Assembly: GCF_023206395.1 (NCBI RefSeq)
Contig: NZ_CP066149.1
Span: 186,001 to 250,000, forward strand
Reading direction: 5' to 3'
Origin: Vibrio sp. ED004
GTDB taxonomy: Bacteria; Pseudomonadota; Gammaproteobacteria; Enterobacterales; Vibrionaceae
Length of the DNA stretch: 64,000 nt
Each line of letters opens with the position of its first letter. The first letter of the stretch is position 1. Below, piece by piece: positions 9,830 to 19,038 of this stretch. A program made the translations under genes and the position numbers. The notes beneath the pieces are model-generated. The model was not told where the DNA came from, ran no database searches, and saw nothing but the letters and a program-made list of their open reading frames with translations.

Positions 9830-11068
9830 TTGCATACTCTAGAACAATTAAAATCAGGGCAACTAAAAGGTGTTAAGCGCTTAAAACTGTCAGAAGGTCT
9901 CACCGAATTTCCGCTAGAGATCTTAGAGCTCGCCGATTCACTAGAGATTCTGGATCTTTCAGGGAATCAGTTATCGGAGCTTCCACAAGAGTTAACACAG
10001 CTAACTAATCTACGTATTATCTTTGCGTCGAATAACCTATTTACGCACCTTCCTGATGTTCTTGGTTCGCTTCCTAAGCTTGAAATGGTTGGCTTTAAGA
10101 CCAACCAAATCAAAACCGTGAGTGAAGAGTCCCTACCCGCTCAATTGCGCTGGTTGATCCTGACCGACAATGCCATCGAAGTTCTGCCTAACTCACTGGG
10201 TGAAAGACCACGACTGCAAAAACTGGCACTCGCAGGCAACCAACTTCGTACTCTACCTGAGAGTATGGAAAAGCTATCCAACCTCGGACTGGTTCGATTG
10301 TCTGCAAACCAACTGACTGAATTCCCAGAGTTTCTTATTAAGCTACCAAAGCTTGCTTGGTTAGCCTTTGCGGGTAATCCATTTTGCAAACACCCTAGCA
10401 GCTTAGATAGCGTGCCAGCTGTGAGTTCTCAATGTTACTCATTGAATCAAGTGCTTGGTCAAGGTGCTTCAGGCGTGATCTCTCATGCAAGCTGGCTAAA
10501 TAGCGATTTTGATTTCCCTCAGGAAGTAGCAGTTAAAGTCTTCAAAGGCGAAGTGACAAGCGACGGTTACCCACATGACGAACTGGAAGCGTGTCTTCAA
10601 GCTGGTCACCATAGCAACCTAGTGAAGTCTATCGCCCAAGTGGACGAGCAAGACTACTTAGCTTTGGTTATGGAGCTTATCCCAAGCAGCTATTACAACC
10701 TAGGCTTGCCACCGACACTCGAGACTTGCACACGTGATACTTTCCCAGAAGGTTTCGAACTTCCAATCGCGCAAATCGACAACATCGTGACTCAAATGAT
10801 TGATGTATTTAATCACCTTCATGACAACAAGGTTTGTCACGGTGACTTGTATGCGCACAACACCCTAGTCAATGAGCAAGGCCAAATGATCTTTGGTGAT
10901 TTTGGCGCAGCGACTATCTACGGTTACCTAACAGAGGAGCAGCAACAAGGCATTCGACGCATCGAAGCTCGCGCTCTCAAGTATTTTATTGAAGACCTAC
11001 TAACGGTTTGCTCTACTGAAGATAGAGATTCAGAACAGTACAAGAAACTTGAAAACTATCACGCATAA
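9830..11068 (+). CDS. leucine-rich-repeat serine/threonine protein kinase
   Basis: A 412-residue soluble protein with two parts. Residues about 15-195 are seven to eight leucine-rich repeats of about 23 residues (for example LEILDLSGNQLSELPQEL, then LRIIFASNNLFTHLPDVL). Residues about 205-412 are a eukaryote-like kinase: glycine loop LGQGASGVISHASW, ATP lysine in EVAVKVFKGE, catalytic loop HGDLYAHNTLV (HxDxxxxN) and metal site FGDFGAA. So it should be an active kinase whose repeats select a protein partner. The start used is TTG; AAGG lies unusually close before it, so the exact start is unsure. No phosphatase or substrate gene is next to it; function unknown. Confidence 0.88.
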   Translation: MHTLEQLKSGQLKGVKRLKLSEGLTEFPLEILELADSLEILDLSGNQLSELPQELTQLTNLRIIFASNNLFTHLPDVLGSLPKLEMVGFKTNQIKTVSEESLPAQLRWLILTDNAIEVLPNSLGERPRLQKLALAGNQLRTLPESMEKLSNLGLVRLSANQLTEFPEFLIKLPKLAWLAFAGNPFCKHPSSLDSVPAVSSQCYSLNQVLGQGASGVISHASWLNSDFDFPQEVAVKVFKGEVTSDGYPHDELEACLQAGHHSNLVKSIAQVDEQDYLALVMELIPSSYYNLGLPPTLETCTRDTFPEGFELPIAQIDNIVTQMIDVFNHLHDNKVCHGDLYAHNTLVNEQGQMIFGDFGAATIYGYLTEEQQQGIRRIEARALKYFIEDLLTVCSTEDRDSEQYKKLENYHA

Positions 11069-11114
11069 GCGCTACCAAGCCTAAGTATTCAATCAAGGTT
11101 CGACAGAAATGAAA

Positions 11115-11140
11115 AAAGCTAACGTTTGACGTTAGCTTTT
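11115..11140. terminator. bidirectional terminator between the LRR kinase and the IS-split gene
   Basis: AAAGCTAACG / CGTTAGCTTT stem with A-run on one side and T-run on the other, lying between convergent genes. Confidence 0.85.
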
Positions 11141-11502
11141 TTGCTTTTGGAGCTTGATGAATCAAATTAGACTTTACTGACTTCCACCTGAACAAGCTTA
11201 AGGTAAGAGTGAAGCTCTTGGTTTTTATATTCCACCGCTGAGTGGATATTCAAACCCTTACACGCAACCGCATCAAACTGGTAACGATTGTCACCTTTGC
11301 TGATTTCAACTTGCAGCAACCCGCCTTTCAGCAGCCAATGACCTTGAGTTTCAAACCGATCAAACAAGCGGTATTCCGTTAGGCTACCATCCGAATGAAA
11401 GTGAACCTCAGTAATGTACCCAGCAGGGCAACTTTTTACCCAAGTACGCCCTAAGACATCCTCTGCAACAAAGTTTCTTTTACTCTCGCACCACTTTAAA
11501 TA

Positions 11503-12791
11503 GGTTCATCGCGGCTTTCCGGGGAAAGCCGCTTTTATCTTCAAGAAGAAGTAGTCTGTATCTCGATATCCATACCCCATTCGCTTGATTAACTTTATTT
11601 TGTTGTTTATCCCTTCCAATGTGCAGGTGTTGAGCGGATAAGTTGCCGATGCAATAATACCGTGAAGATAAGGCCTCAGTTTTCGTGCAAACTCTTTCAA
11701 TGGCTTAATTCCACTCTCTTGCACTTGTGCCCACCATACCTCCCAGAGCCCCTTAGCATGTGCTTCTGATTTACAGTACCAAAGCTCTTTGAGTTGTGAG
11801 CCGAGTATATAAGTGGCCATCAAGTCCTTATTGATATTCAATATTTCAGTAAGATAGCTATCTTGTCGTGCATTTAAATTACCTCTGTTTTTCAGCAGTA
11901 CCCAGCGTGAGCGCTTCACCCATTGCCTCGCTTTTTTATCCTGCTTGAGTTTGTTAGCTTGGTCGACTCTGACTCTATCCATCACCTCACGACCGAACTT
12001 AGCAACAACATGGAATAAGTCGTAAACGATTTTGCATTCGGGCAGTGCGCTTGAACTTCAAGGTCAAAAGCCGTATTCATGTCCATTGCGACCGCTTCGA
12101 TATTGTTACCATGCTTGCCTAACTGCTCGAAAACGGTCGTATGTCCTGCGGCTACGACCTAACCCTATCCAAATGACTTGGTGAGTCTTAGCATCAGCGA
12201 TGACTGTGGCATATCGGTGCCCTTTAAAGATGGCAGCTCGTCCATGACGAGTTGCCTTAGCCCTTCCCATTTCACTGACGGTACCACTTGGCGAAGTCGA
12301 CGTTTATCTATCTCTTTAATGGTGTGCCAATGAACGCTCGTTAACTGGGAGATATGCTTAATGGGAAGAAGAGGCAGTAGTTGTTCTATATAGCTTTTAG
12401 ACGCGTCGTTATACGAGCATAAGGCTCTAACCAAGATAGAAACTCTGTTTTTATGCCGCAGTCACGACACTTGATCCTTCGAGTTTGAACGGAAAGCTCA
12501 ACAGGAACATTGAACAACATGGCCTCTTTCACATGACGCCATTGATACTCATGGATAGCCTCAGCTTCAAGACCGCAAAGGCATTTAGCCTCAGAATTAG
12601 GTTTAAGAGTTAGTGTAACAAGTGATGCTGTCTGGTGAGACTTTACTATTTTAAAGCCTTCCCAGAATGAAGATAGGAAAGTATGATTCGGCATGAAAAC
12701 GGTAGTTTGTGTATGATTTTTGTTTGGCGACTAAACCATATCACTTACTACCGTTTTTTTGTTTTTAGTTCCCGCTAATCCGCGATGAACC
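11503..12791 (-). mobile_element. ISL3-family insertion sequence, 1,289 bp
   Basis: The ends are perfect 12-bp inverted repeats, GGTTCATCGCGG at 11503 and CCGCGATGAACC ending at 12791. Both sides carry the direct repeat TTTAAATA (11495-11502 and 12792-12799), the 8-bp target duplication usual for ISL3. The only gene inside is a transposase on the minus strand, now in several frames. The intact ends and duplication point to a fairly recent insertion. Confidence 0.93.
11506..12694 (-). pseudogene. ISL3-family transposase, frameshifted
   Basis: The pieces read in order: 12694-12386 holds the N-terminal zinc-binding region (KCLCGLEAEA.., KCRDCG); 12434-12165 the helix-turn-helix and VMDE with the first catalytic Asp; then, after further shifts, IFKGHRYATVIAD, MDMNTAFDLEVQ and YDLFHVVAKFGREVMDRV; 11985-11506 the C-terminal domain ending NTCTLEGINNKIKLIKRMGYGYRD with the final Glu. 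At least three one-base changes break the frame (near 12400, 12225 and 12035). The intact chain would be about 396 residues, normal for ISL3. Each break is a single base, so errors in the read should be excluded before calling it dead. Confidence 0.88.
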
Positions 12792-12942
12792 TTTAAATAG
12801 TCGGTGCTCTCGCTCAGGTCACTGTCTAAGTCATGTTTATCCAGTAACTTTTGCTCTTGCTGTTCGCGGTAGTAAAGTTGAAGCAGTGTCTGTTGGTTAT
12901 CACTCATTAATCACCATCACTAGCTAGTTAATCCAATCAGGC

Positions 12943-13260
12943 TTAAGCTACCAACTCATAAGAGACGACATAAAGCTCTGAGATTCCAGGGTAGATGTCT
13001 TGAATTACGCCCTTCAGAACTTCTAACGTCATGTTCTCTTGCTGAGCATGGAACTCGCCCAGTTCATCAAACAAGATTGGCTCAACGCTGATGATCTTAA
13101 GGTTACAGAACACACGTCCTTGCTCTAGCGTTGATACTTCCACAACGCTACCTGGCTGGTAATCGCGCTCTGATTCATCGCGAATGGTGATCGTCTTTTT
13201 GCCTGAAAGGATATCGGTTTCAAAACGTTCGAAGAACGTCATAGTGGTAGGTGCGGTCAT
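12943..13260 (-). CDS. yqfB: N4-acetylcytidine amidohydrolase (ASCH domain, YqfB)
   Basis: A 105-residue ASCH-domain enzyme. E. coli YqfB hydrolyses N4-acetylcytidine to cytidine and acetate, salvaging modified nucleosides from RNA breakdown. The match to that protein is strong over the whole length: TFFERF, then DILSGKKTITIRDES with the catalytic Lys and Thr, and AQQENMTLEVLKGVIQDIYPG with the conserved Glu. It was probably co-transcribed with the now split gene just downstream. Confidence 0.92.
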   Translation of the reverse strand: MTAPTTMTFFERFETDILSGKKTITIRDESERDYQPGSVVEVSTLEQGRVFCNLKIISVEPILFDELGEFHAQQENMTLEVLKGVIQDIYPGISELYVVSYELVA

Positions 13261-13336
13261 TTATCTCTGTCGCTTAACATTTAAAGGTTAGGTAGATGTT
13301 TATATACCAGAATGCTTGTTCAAGCGAATAAAAATT

Positions 13337-13395
<59 letters not shown>

Positions 13396-13426
13396 GAATA
13401 CGGAACAACCAAATTGCAAGCAATAA

Positions 13427-13452
13427 AAAAGGAGAACCGAAGTTCTCCTTTT
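13427..13452 (-). terminator. intrinsic terminator of the thrS-infC-rpmI-rplT operon
   Basis: AAAAGGAGAAC / GTTCTCCTTTT stem with a 4-base loop; on the minus strand it ends in a T-run (TTTTTTATT). It lies 26 bases past the rplT stop. Confidence 0.88.
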
Positions 13453-13478
13453 CTTAAACCTTTAAGCTAATCTCTAAA

Positions 13479-13832
13479 TTATAGAGATGCTTTCGCTTTT
13501 TCAACTAGAACAGCAAATGCTGCTTTGTCGAATACTGCGATGTCAGCAAGAATCTTACGATCGATCTCGATAGATGCTTTCTTAAGACCGTTGATGAAAC
13601 GGCTGTAAGATAGACCATTTTGACGAGATGCCGCGTTGATACGTGCAATCCAAAGTTGACGGAATTGACGTTTCTTGTTGCGACGGTCACGGTAAGCGTA
13701 TTGACCAGCTTTGGTAACTGCTTGGAAAGCTACGCGGTAAACACGTGAACGTGCTCCGTAGTAACCTTTAGCTTGTTTTAGAACTTTCTTATGACGTGCA
13801 CGAGCTTGTACACCACGTTTTACGCGAGGCAT
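13479..13832 (-). CDS. rplT: 50S ribosomal protein L20
   Basis: Binds 23S rRNA early in large-subunit assembly and, in E. coli, represses translation of rpmI-rplT by binding its own mRNA. 117 residues, the standard length, with the family N-terminus [20 protein letters not shown] and [12 protein letters not shown]. It is the last gene of the thrS-infC-rpmI-rplT unit, 42 bases after rpmI. Confidence 0.98.
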   Translation of the reverse strand: MPRVKRGVQARARHKKVLKQAKGYYGARSRVYRVAFQAVTKAGQYAYRDRRNKKRQFRQLWIARINAASRQNGLSYSRFINGLKKASIEIDRKILADIAVFDKAAFAVLVEKAKASL

Positions 13833-13874
13833 TATGCTTCTCCTAAACTAAACGAATTTATAAACTAAAAAGAA

Positions 13875-14069
13875 TTAAGCGTATGGCATCATACGTAGAA
13901 CTTGAGCAACTTCACATTTAGGAAGGATCGAGTTCGGACGTAGCTGACGCTTGTTCTTAGTAGTACGCTTAGTCAGGATGTGACGTTTACCAGCGTGCTT
14001 AAACTTAATACCACCAGCAGTTTTCTGGAAACGCTTAGCAGCACCTTTGTTGGTTTTCATCTTAGGCAT
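13875..14069 (-). CDS. rpmI: 50S ribosomal protein L35
   Basis: Small basic protein of the large subunit; 64 residues starting [17 protein letters not shown] and containing the typical [16 protein letters not shown]. Always paired with rplT; in E. coli L20 controls the translation of both. Confidence 0.98.
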   Translation of the reverse strand: MPKMKTNKGAAKRFQKTAGGIKFKHAGKRHILTKRTTKNKRQLRPNSILPKCEVAQVLRMMPYA

Positions 14070-14124
14070 GATGAATAACTCCGCATTGTTGAGTTGTTAA
14101 TAACATAGTAATTAGGGCGAATAA

Positions 14125-14151
14125 AACCCCGCAACCTGAGGCTGCAGGGTT
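14125..14151 (-). terminator. hairpin with T-run between infC and rpmI (partial terminator or attenuator)
   Basis: On the minus strand a 12-bp stem (AACCCTGCAGCC / GGTTGCGGGGTT, two G-T pairs) with a 3-base loop runs into TTTTAT. It sits in the 104-base gap between infC and rpmI. In this operon it must let some polymerase pass, so a partial terminator setting the ratio of IF3 to L35/L20, possibly linked with the L20 control region, is a fair guess. Confidence 0.7.
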
Positions 14152-14173
14152 CAATTACTTGCAAAGCCGTTAA

Positions 14174-14725
14174 TTACTTCTTTTTAGGGGCCAATACCAT
14201 GATCATCTGGCGACCTTCAATTCTCGTTGGGAAAGATTCGACTACTGCAAATTCTTCAGTATCCGCTTTCAAACGATTAAGAACGTCAACACCGATGTCT
14301 TGGTGAGCCATTTCGCGGCCACGGAAGCGAATTGTTACCTTCACTTTGTTGCCGTCTTCTAGGAAACCAGTCAGGTTGCGTAGTTTTACCTGATAGTCTC
14401 CAATATCAGTTCCAGGACGGAATTTAACTTCCTTAATCTGAACCTGTTTTTGCTTCTTCTTCTGCTCTTTCGCAGCTTTGCTCTTCTCGAAGAGGAACTT
14501 ACCGTAGTCCATCACACGACAAACTGGCGGCTCGGCGTTAGGGCTGATCTCTACAAGATCCATACCAGCTTCATTTGCAGCTTCCATCGCTTCAGCGATT
14601 GAAACCACACCAACAGCTTCGCCGTCAGCGCCAGTTAGACGCACTTCACGAACGCCACGAATGTCACCGTTTAAACGGTGCTGGTTTTGTTTGGCCGGTT
14701 GTTGGCCACGTCTTCCGCCTTTAAT
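14174..14725 (-). CDS. infC: translation initiation factor IF-3 (ATT start codon)
   Basis: Binds the 30S subunit and rejects wrong start codons. The protein has 183 residues if started at the ATT at 14725 ([22 protein letters not shown]..), which fits the E. coli length of 180; the first ordinary candidate start is much further in and would lose the N-terminal segment. A strong GGAGG (14733-14737) lies inside the end of thrS at 8 bases from the ATT, and the start is two bases past the thrS stop. Core motifs [23 protein letters not shown] and FRGREMAHQ are intact. The ATT start is the known basis of IF-3 autoregulation. Confidence 0.97.
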   Translation of the reverse strand: MKGGRRGQQPAKQNQHRLNGDIRGVREVRLTGADGEAVGVVSIAEAMEAANEAGMDLVEISPNAEPPVCRVMDYGKFLFEKSKAAKEQKKKQKQVQIKEVKFRPGTDIGDYQVKLRNLTGFLEDGNKVKVTIRFRGREMAHQDIGVDVLNRLKADTEEFAVVESFPTRIEGRQMIMVLAPKKK

Positions 14726-14727
14726 AG

Positions 14728-16656
14728 CTATTCCTCCAGATTGAGCTTACGGCTTGAAACCTCAGCTTGGATGTATGAAATAAAATCATCCACTTTAAAC
14801 TTGCCAAGGTCTTTACCTTTACGTGTACGTACTGCAATTTCGCCGGCTTCCATTTCTTGGTCACCACACACAAGCATGAACGGTACACGTTTCAAAGTAT
14901 GTTCGCGGATTTTAAAGCCAATCTTCTCATTTCTCAAGTCTGCTTTGACTCTAAATCCACTTTTTTGCAGTTTTTTCGTAATTTCTTGTACATATTCAGA
15001 CTGTTTGTCTGTAATGCCCATTACAACTGCTTGTTCTGGCGCCAACCACGTTGGGAAGAAACCAGCGTATTCTTCAATAAGAATACCGATGAAGCGTTCT
15101 AGTGAACCTAAAATCGCGCGGTGGATCATAACTGGCATGTGACGCTCGTTATCTTCACCTACGTAAGTAGCACCTAAACGTTCTGGTAATGCAAAATCGA
15201 GCTGCACTGTACCACATTGCCATGCGCGGTCCAAACAATCATGCAAAGTAAATTCAATCTTAGGTCCGTAGAACGCACCCTCGCCTTCTTGAATCTCGTA
15301 TGCAATCTCTAATGCTTCTAGCGCTTGCTTAAGGTCAGCCTCTGCACGGTCCCACATTTCGTCTGAACCTACACGCTGTTCTGGACGAGTAGATAGCTTA
15401 ACAACAATGTTTTCGAAACCGAAAGTTGTGTAAGTATCGTAAACCATATCAATACAAGCTTTAACTTCTTGTTGAACTTGGTCTTCAGTACAGAATACGT
15501 GAGCATCATCTTGAGTGAAGCCACGAACACGCATGATGCCGTGAAGTGCGCCAGACGGCTCGTTACGGTGACATGAGCCAAACTCAGCCATACGTAGCGG
15601 TAGATCACGGTAAGATTTCAAACCTTGGTTGAAGATTTGAACGTGACCAGGACAGTTCATTGGCTTGATAGCGTATTCACGGTTCTCTGAAGAAGTAGTG
15701 AACATCGCTTCTGCGTACTTATCCCAGTGACCAGAGCGTTCCCAAAGAACACGGTCCATCATTAATGGGCCTTTAACTTCTTGGTATTCGTACTCAGTCA
15801 GTTTCTGACGAATAAATACTTCTAGCTCACGGAAGATAGTCCAACCGTTGTGATGCCAGAACACCATGCCTGGTGCTTCTTGCTGCATGTGGAATAGGTC
15901 AAGCGCTTTACCGATTTTACGGTGGTCACGTTTAGCCGCTTCTTCTAGGCGCACAAGGTGAGCTTTAAGTGCCTTCTTGTCGTGGAATGCAGTACCGTAG
16001 ATACGTTGAAGCATCTTGTTGTCACTGTTACCACGCCAGTAAGCACCCGCTACGTTAAGTAGAGTGAAGTGCTGGCAGAAGCTCATGTTAGGCACGTGTG
16101 GACCACGACACATATCGATGTATTCTTCGTGGTGGTACAGGCCTGGACGATCGTCTTTAGAAACGTTCTCGTCCAAGATTTCAATCTTGTAAGTTTCGCC
16201 GCGAGCTTCGAATGCGTCGCGCGCTTCCTGCCAGCTAACTTTCTTCTTAACAACCTGGTACTTGGTCTTCGCTAGCTCTTTCATGCGCTTTTCAATCTTT
16301 TCTAGATCTTCTTGCGTTAGAGAGTGCTCAAGGTCGATATCGTAGTAGAAACCGTTATCGATGGTAGGACCGATCGCCATTTTCGCTTCTGGAAAAAGCT
16401 GCTTAACCGCGTGGCCTAAAAGGTGAGCACAAGAGTGACGAACGATCTCAAGGCCATCAACTTCGTCTTTAGCAGTGATGATTTCTAGGCTTGCATCGTT
16501 TTCGATAAGATCACAAGCATCAACACGCTCGCCGTCTACACGACCTGCAATGGTTGCTTTCGCAAGACCAGGACCGATTGATAGGGCAACATCTAGAGTT
16601 GATACAGGGTTGTCAAATTGACGCTGACTACCGTCAGGAAGAGTAATAATTGGCAT
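14728..16656 (-). CDS. thrS: threonine-tRNA ligase
   Basis: Charges tRNA-Thr. I start it at the ATG at 16656 ([14 protein letters not shown]..), giving 642 residues, the E. coli length, with AAGGA 7 bases upstream; the open frame runs 13 codons further without a ribosome site. Order of parts: TGS domain, editing domain with [11 protein letters not shown], class II catalytic core with [37 protein letters not shown] and [27 protein letters not shown], then the anticodon-binding domain. First gene of the thrS-infC-rpmI-rplT unit. Confidence 0.98.
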   Translation of the reverse strand: MPIITLPDGSQRQFDNPVSTLDVALSIGPGLAKATIAGRVDGERVDACDLIENDASLEIITAKDEVDGLEIVRHSCAHLLGHAVKQLFPEAKMAIGPTIDNGFYYDIDLEHSLTQEDLEKIEKRMKELAKTKYQVVKKKVSWQEARDAFEARGETYKIEILDENVSKDDRPGLYHHEEYIDMCRGPHVPNMSFCQHFTLLNVAGAYWRGNSDNKMLQRIYGTAFHDKKALKAHLVRLEEAAKRDHRKIGKALDLFHMQQEAPGMVFWHHNGWTIFRELEVFIRQKLTEYEYQEVKGPLMMDRVLWERSGHWDKYAEAMFTTSSENREYAIKPMNCPGHVQIFNQGLKSYRDLPLRMAEFGSCHRNEPSGALHGIMRVRGFTQDDAHVFCTEDQVQQEVKACIDMVYDTYTTFGFENIVVKLSTRPEQRVGSDEMWDRAEADLKQALEALEIAYEIQEGEGAFYGPKIEFTLHDCLDRAWQCGTVQLDFALPERLGATYVGEDNERHMPVMIHRAILGSLERFIGILIEEYAGFFPTWLAPEQAVVMGITDKQSEYVQEITKKLQKSGFRVKADLRNEKIGFKIREHTLKRVPFMLVCGDQEMEAGEIAVRTRKGKDLGKFKVDDFISYIQAEVSSRKLNLEE

Positions 16657-16811
16657 TATTTGTCCTTTACAGTGGTGTTGCACACCAAGCAACACATGAA
16701 AATGTTTAATATATGTTTGTCAGTCAACGAGTATGTTGACCGGAGATATATGCATAATAAATATACCCACATAGAAGCAAATACAGATGCCCCATTTGTA
16801 GGTATCCGAGC

Positions 16812-16839
16812 ATTGTAACGAAATAATATAAAATGACAA
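16812..16839 (-). promoter_or_regulatory. likely thrS promoter and start of a 150-nt leader
   Basis: On the minus strand TTGTCA (16839-16834), 16 bases, TACAAT (16817-16812). Transcription from here would leave a leader of about 150 nt before thrS, close to the length of the E. coli leader in which ThrRS binds tRNA-like hairpins to repress its own translation. I did not fold the leader fully. Confidence 0.55.
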
Positions 16840-17019
16840 TGACAGAGGATCCCTCCCGACTCCACTATAACTTTCAATGGGTAAGAATTTGTCATGCTAA
16901 CCAACGCCTTCCCTCTCCTACAAACCCACTCTTGAAGCACTCTAATCCAACATAACAGTTTCGATTTAGCCATTTCGAACTAAGCTATAGATAAGTGACG
17001 GAATACGGATGAGGTGCAT
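16840..17019. other. intergenic region between thrS and the DUF3187 gene
   Basis: With the thrS leader this makes a 363-bp divergent gap. Apart from the thrS promoter I see only the GAGG ribosome site of the next gene at 17011-17014. Confidence 0.4.
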
Positions 17020-18003
17020 ATGGAGAAACAGGCTACTTTTATATCGTTCATACCCTCTTTATCGTTAATCATAACTGCTACTATTTACACTCCAGCGACA
17101 TGGGCCAATAAAGATTACGGACCCTTAATCAGTTATACCCAAGCACCGTTGCAGTCCGTTCGTCTCACTCCGACACTTCGCTCTGGCTTTCCACTCGAAG
17201 AGAATAAGGTTGAAGTGTTTGCTGCTTTCACCGCCGCGAGTATCTGGGCCAATTCCCACGACTACCATTTAGACTATTATCAGAATCAACTTCAAACGGG
17301 TTTACGATGGCAATTAACTCAAGCGTGGCAAGTAGAATTCAATTACCGTTACCTTTACGCTGCAAACAATCACCTCGACAAAATCACCATCAACTTTCAT
17401 GACCTATTCGACATCGACCAAGCAGGACGCGATCGTAAAGAGCGACATCAGTTTGATATTTACGCTCCTGACCACGACATCAATGTTCGAGACTTCTCCG
17501 GCGACACGCTGACCAGCGCTTTCACCCTCTACACTCAATACCAAATCATAGATCTTGAAAACCACGGATTATCCTTTGGTGTCTCCCTCTATCATAACAA
17601 TGTCAGCCATGGTGCATTCGAAGGAAGCAGTACCGAACAAAGCGCTCAGTTCAACTATGCCTACCAACTCGATATCAATACCTTCTATACAAGCTTAGGG
17701 TTAGCGAATCAGTCCAATCGAGAGGTAGAGAATGGTTTTTCACATAAGAAAACGACATGGTCATGGATGGGCGGCTATCAACTCACGTTGTTTGAAAATC
17801 ATGAATTGCATCTAGAATATCGTTGGTATGAAGGTGCAGAAGATGGCGAAACCGAGTTTTCAGAATCAGCGAATGAGATGATGTTTGGTTATCGCTACGT
17901 GATGCAACGCTCGGCAGTCGAGATATCCATTATCGAGAACATCTTCAATATGGACAACTCCACCGATGTGGCCTTTCAATTGGCTTATCGGCATCAGTGG
18001 TAG
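17020..18003 (+). CDS. DUF3187 family outer-membrane protein
   Basis: A 327-residue protein starting at the ATG at 17020, chosen over the GTG two codons earlier because GAGG lies 5 bases upstream of it. An N-terminal signal sequence (FISFIPSLSLIITATIYTPATWA, cut after AxA) is followed by the DUF3187 start region YGPLISYTQAPLQSVRLTP. The rest is made of alternating amphipathic strands and ends in YRHQW with a terminal aromatic residue, as outer-membrane beta-barrels do. No function has been fixed for the family; an outer-membrane barrel is the safe reading. Confidence 0.85.
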   Translation: MEKQATFISFIPSLSLIITATIYTPATWANKDYGPLISYTQAPLQSVRLTPTLRSGFPLEENKVEVFAAFTAASIWANSHDYHLDYYQNQLQTGLRWQLTQAWQVEFNYRYLYAANNHLDKITINFHDLFDIDQAGRDRKERHQFDIYAPDHDINVRDFSGDTLTSAFTLYTQYQIIDLENHGLSFGVSLYHNNVSHGAFEGSSTEQSAQFNYAYQLDINTFYTSLGLANQSNREVENGFSHKKTTWSWMGGYQLTLFENHELHLEYRWYEGAEDGETEFSESANEMMFGYRYVMQRSAVEISIIENIFNMDNSTDVAFQLAYRHQW

Positions 18004-18035
18004 ATCTAATTTAATTTGAAGTAATGGAATCAAAA

Positions 18036-18059
18036 AAGCCGAACGGATAGGTTCGGCTT
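18036..18059. terminator. bidirectional terminator between DUF3187 and Spo0M genes
   Basis: AAGCCGAAC / GTTCGGCTT stem with a 6-base loop between convergent genes; the A-run on its left is the T-run for the minus strand. Confidence 0.8.
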
Positions 18060-18113
18060 CAGAAATCATATTGTCTCTATTAATAGACAGAGTGACTACT
18101 AACAGAGAGGCAA

Positions 18114-18857
18114 TTACGCACTCATGATTCTTGAGACGGCGTTGAGGATGTCTGAGTCAACCGCGTTAGCAGCTAAGCTGAATGAAATGTAATGGTCACC
18201 ACGGAAGCTCATTGAGCGGTCGATTTCAGCTAGGCAGTGAACCATAGAGCCTTCAACGATGAATGACAGCTCGATCTCTTTGTTATTCATAAAGCCGCCG
18301 CTACGGAATTCAATCTCTTGGTAACAACCCGAACGTGAAGCAAAGTTGTTGCCTTTCAAGAAGCCCTTCTCTACATCAGCTTTCACCATTGCCATGCCCG
18401 ATGCTTCAACACCTTGGATGATTTTAGCAACTGTTGGCAGTGGATGAACGGAGATAAAGTCGCGGTCTTTAGGGTCAATCGCGAAGCCGATATCTAGGTT
18501 CGTTTCTACCCACACATGGCACTGGTTCATTTGTGCGTTCAATGCAGTGACTGGCGTTTCATCATTCAGCTTTAGACGGAATGGAACCAGTTTGGTTTCG
18601 CCCGGTTGGATAACGAAAGGCTCTACAGCTTGAATACGACCAAGTGAAAAGGTTTCATAACTGGTGCTGTCTTCAGTTTCGACTTTCACTTCTGTGTTGA
18701 GAACTAAGTTGATCAGGTCGATTTGTTGCTCAACGTCGCCACCCATGATGTGAACATTGCCAGACAACTCGCCACCTTGGAAAACGTCAATATTATCTAA
18801 GACGGTATCGACCTTTGCCGCACCAATGCCCAACGAGGCCTTTAATTTCTTAAACAT
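18114..18857 (-). CDS. Spo0M-like (arrestin-fold) protein
   Basis: A 247-residue soluble protein matching the Spo0M family, two arrestin-like beta-sandwich domains: MFKKLKASLGIGAAKVDTVL at the N-terminus and FQGGELSGNVHIMGG, the features by which the family is recognised. In Bacillus it affects sporulation, but the family is common in bacteria that do not sporulate, where its role is unclear. It stands alone between a terminator and hutC, divergent from hutC. Confidence 0.88.
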   Translation of the reverse strand: MFKKLKASLGIGAAKVDTVLDNIDVFQGGELSGNVHIMGGDVEQQIDLINLVLNTEVKVETEDSTSYETFSLGRIQAVEPFVIQPGETKLVPFRLKLNDETPVTALNAQMNQCHVWVETNLDIGFAIDPKDRDFISVHPLPTVAKIIQGVEASGMAMVKADVEKGFLKGNNFASRSGCYQEIEFRSGGFMNNKEIELSFIVEGSMVHCLAEIDRSMSFRGDHYISFSLAANAVDSDILNAVSRIMSA

Positions 18858-19010
18858 ATTATTTCCCTTTCTAATTATCTGATTTACGAATAGTTATTGC
18901 GTGACAATTTGCGACACTTGCCCCACAGAATCAAGCTATTTGCGCTATCAATGTTGAACAAGCTCACATCCTCTGAGGAAATGTTGAAATCGTGAAAAAA
19001 TCCGTTACTC

Positions 19011-19028
19011 TATTTGTATAGTCAAATA
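19011..19028. promoter_or_regulatory. HutC-type operator before hutC
   Basis: TATTTGTATAGTCAAATA is an 18-bp inverted repeat (TATTTG / CAAATA) just after a possible promoter (TTGAAA near 18984, TACTCT near 19007) and 10 bases before hutC. It shares TATTTGTATA with the palindrome before hutI, and resembles the TTGTATATACAA-like sites of HutC in other bacteria. This would let HutC repress itself. Confidence 0.72.
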
Positions 19029-19038
19029 AGGTTTCATT

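Larger units (their letters stand above)
11167..12907 (-). pseudogene. unknown 147-residue gene split by an ISL3-type element
   Basis: The start is at 12907 (MSDNQQTLLQLYYREQQEQ..) and the end at 11167 (..KLVQVEVSKV). Removing the IS (11503-12791) and one 8-bp duplicate restores a single open frame of exactly 444 nt. The joined protein is soluble, with an acidic N-terminal helix and a likely beta-rich C-terminal part containing EDVLGRTWVKSCPAGYI in which W, C and G might be structural. I do not recognise its family. It begins 35 bases after the yqfB stop, on the same strand, so it was probably yqfB's operon partner. The insertion falls after codon 38 and should destroy function. Confidence 0.8.

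Noticed and set aside
14678..15142. 154-codon frame on the + strand over the infC/thrS junction
   Set aside because: Opposite to two essential, conserved genes; no ribosome site.
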